This document shows positions 63,752 to 64,000 of a stretch of 64,000 bases of DNA, piece by piece (positions within the stretch are counted from its first letter, which is position 1; each line of letters begins with the position of its first letter). The stretch comes from Dongia mobilis (lineage in GTDB: Bacteria; Pseudomonadota; Alphaproteobacteria; Dongiales; Dongiaceae), in the NCBI RefSeq assembly GCF_004363235.1, contig NZ_SNYW01000007.1:421064-485063 (forward strand), read 5' to 3'. Made by a program: the position numbers and the translations under genes. Below the pieces are notes generated by a model. That model saw nothing but the letters and a program-made list of their open reading frames with translations, ran no database searches and was not told where the DNA came from.

Positions 63752-64000
63752 TCAGCTGCTGGCGCCGCGCCGGCTTATCAGATAGGACGCCGAGACGAAC
63801 AGCGCCGATACCAGCAGCATCATGGTCGAAATCGCGTTGATCTCCGGGGTGAAGCCAGTCCGCACCATGCCATAGATCGCCATCGGCAGGGTGGTGGCGC
63901 CGGGGCCTGCCACCATGTTGGTGATGATGAAATCGTCGAGCGAGACGATGAAGGCCAGCATGTAGCCGGAAATGATGCCGGGCATGGTCAGCGGCAGGGT
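63752..64000 (-). CDS. polyamine-type ABC permease, PotC/PotI-like, 3' part
   Basis: The last 82 or so codons of a permease cut by the window's right edge. MPGIISGYMLAFIVSLDDFIIT and the following LPMAIYGMVRTGFTPEINAIST are the conserved C-terminal region of PotC/PotI proteins, with LISRRGASS as the tail. An ATG at 63985 is internal to the family, so the gene continues to the right. It belongs with the downstream Sec-exported binding protein in a second polyamine-type importer. Confidence 0.88.
   Translation of the reverse strand, partial: TLPLTMPGIISGYMLAFIVSLDDFIITNMVAGPGATTLPMAIYGMVRTGFTPEINAISTMMLLVSALFVSASYLISRRGASS

Overview
The window is GC-rich, densely packed chromosomal DNA of an alphaproteobacterium, probably Rhodospirillales-like. 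This is judged from gene content and codon bias, not from a marker gene. I see no insertion sequence, prophage, CRISPR array, rRNA or tRNA gene. Both ends cut through genes: an RbbA-type ABC protein on the left and a PotC-type permease on the right.

Layout. 1-9 kb holds housekeeping and miscellaneous genes: an ABC efflux pair, uvrB, a MAPEG protein, a GST-like/WYL-regulator divergent pair, a DUF2189 membrane protein and TerC. 9-16.9 kb holds an orphan sugar-type binding protein, a patatin phospholipase, a MocR regulator divergent from an EamA exporter with a clear repeat operator between them, an aspartate aminotransferase, Dps and an MsrP-type reductase. 16.9-19.9 kb holds an overlapping glycosyltransferase/FAD amine oxidase pair.

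The centre, about 19.9-39.8 kb, is the most coherent part. It starts with a Rieske oxygenase whose inter-cluster bridging residue is Glu, as in quaternary-ammonium oxygenases, divergent from a GcvA-like LysR gene. An apparently complete N-methylglutamate (NMG) pathway for methylamine follows. N-methylglutamate dehydrogenase (mgdABCD, related to heterotetrameric sarcosine oxidase) comes first, then a GlxA-type AraC regulator and an XRE-cupin regulator. After these come N-methylglutamate synthase (mgsABC) and gamma-glutamylmethylamide synthetase (gmaS). Expected chemistry: GmaS joins methylamine to glutamate, Mgs makes N-methylglutamate, and Mgd oxidises it, passing the methyl carbon to tetrahydrofolate and regenerating glutamate. 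Downstream is a transport region: three small membrane proteins and an APC permease, two unknown membrane genes, and an Amt channel with a 78-residue membrane partner.

40-49 kb holds FkbM, LOG, a dppABCDF-like importer, rimO and a glycine-zipper lipoprotein. 49.4-54.1 kb is an operon of a HisD-like dehydrogenase with altered zinc ligands, pgm and pgi. 54.1-56.7 kb encodes a two-subunit N,N-dimethylformamidase-like enzyme, whose reference reaction would give dimethylamine plus formate. A phosphonate monoester hydrolase and a spermidine/putrescine-type ABC system flanked by two binding proteins follow.

The shared theme of the centre and right is use of methylated and other amines as nitrogen or carbon sources. 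No dimethylamine-to-methylamine step is visible, so linking the formamidase to the NMG pathway is inference.
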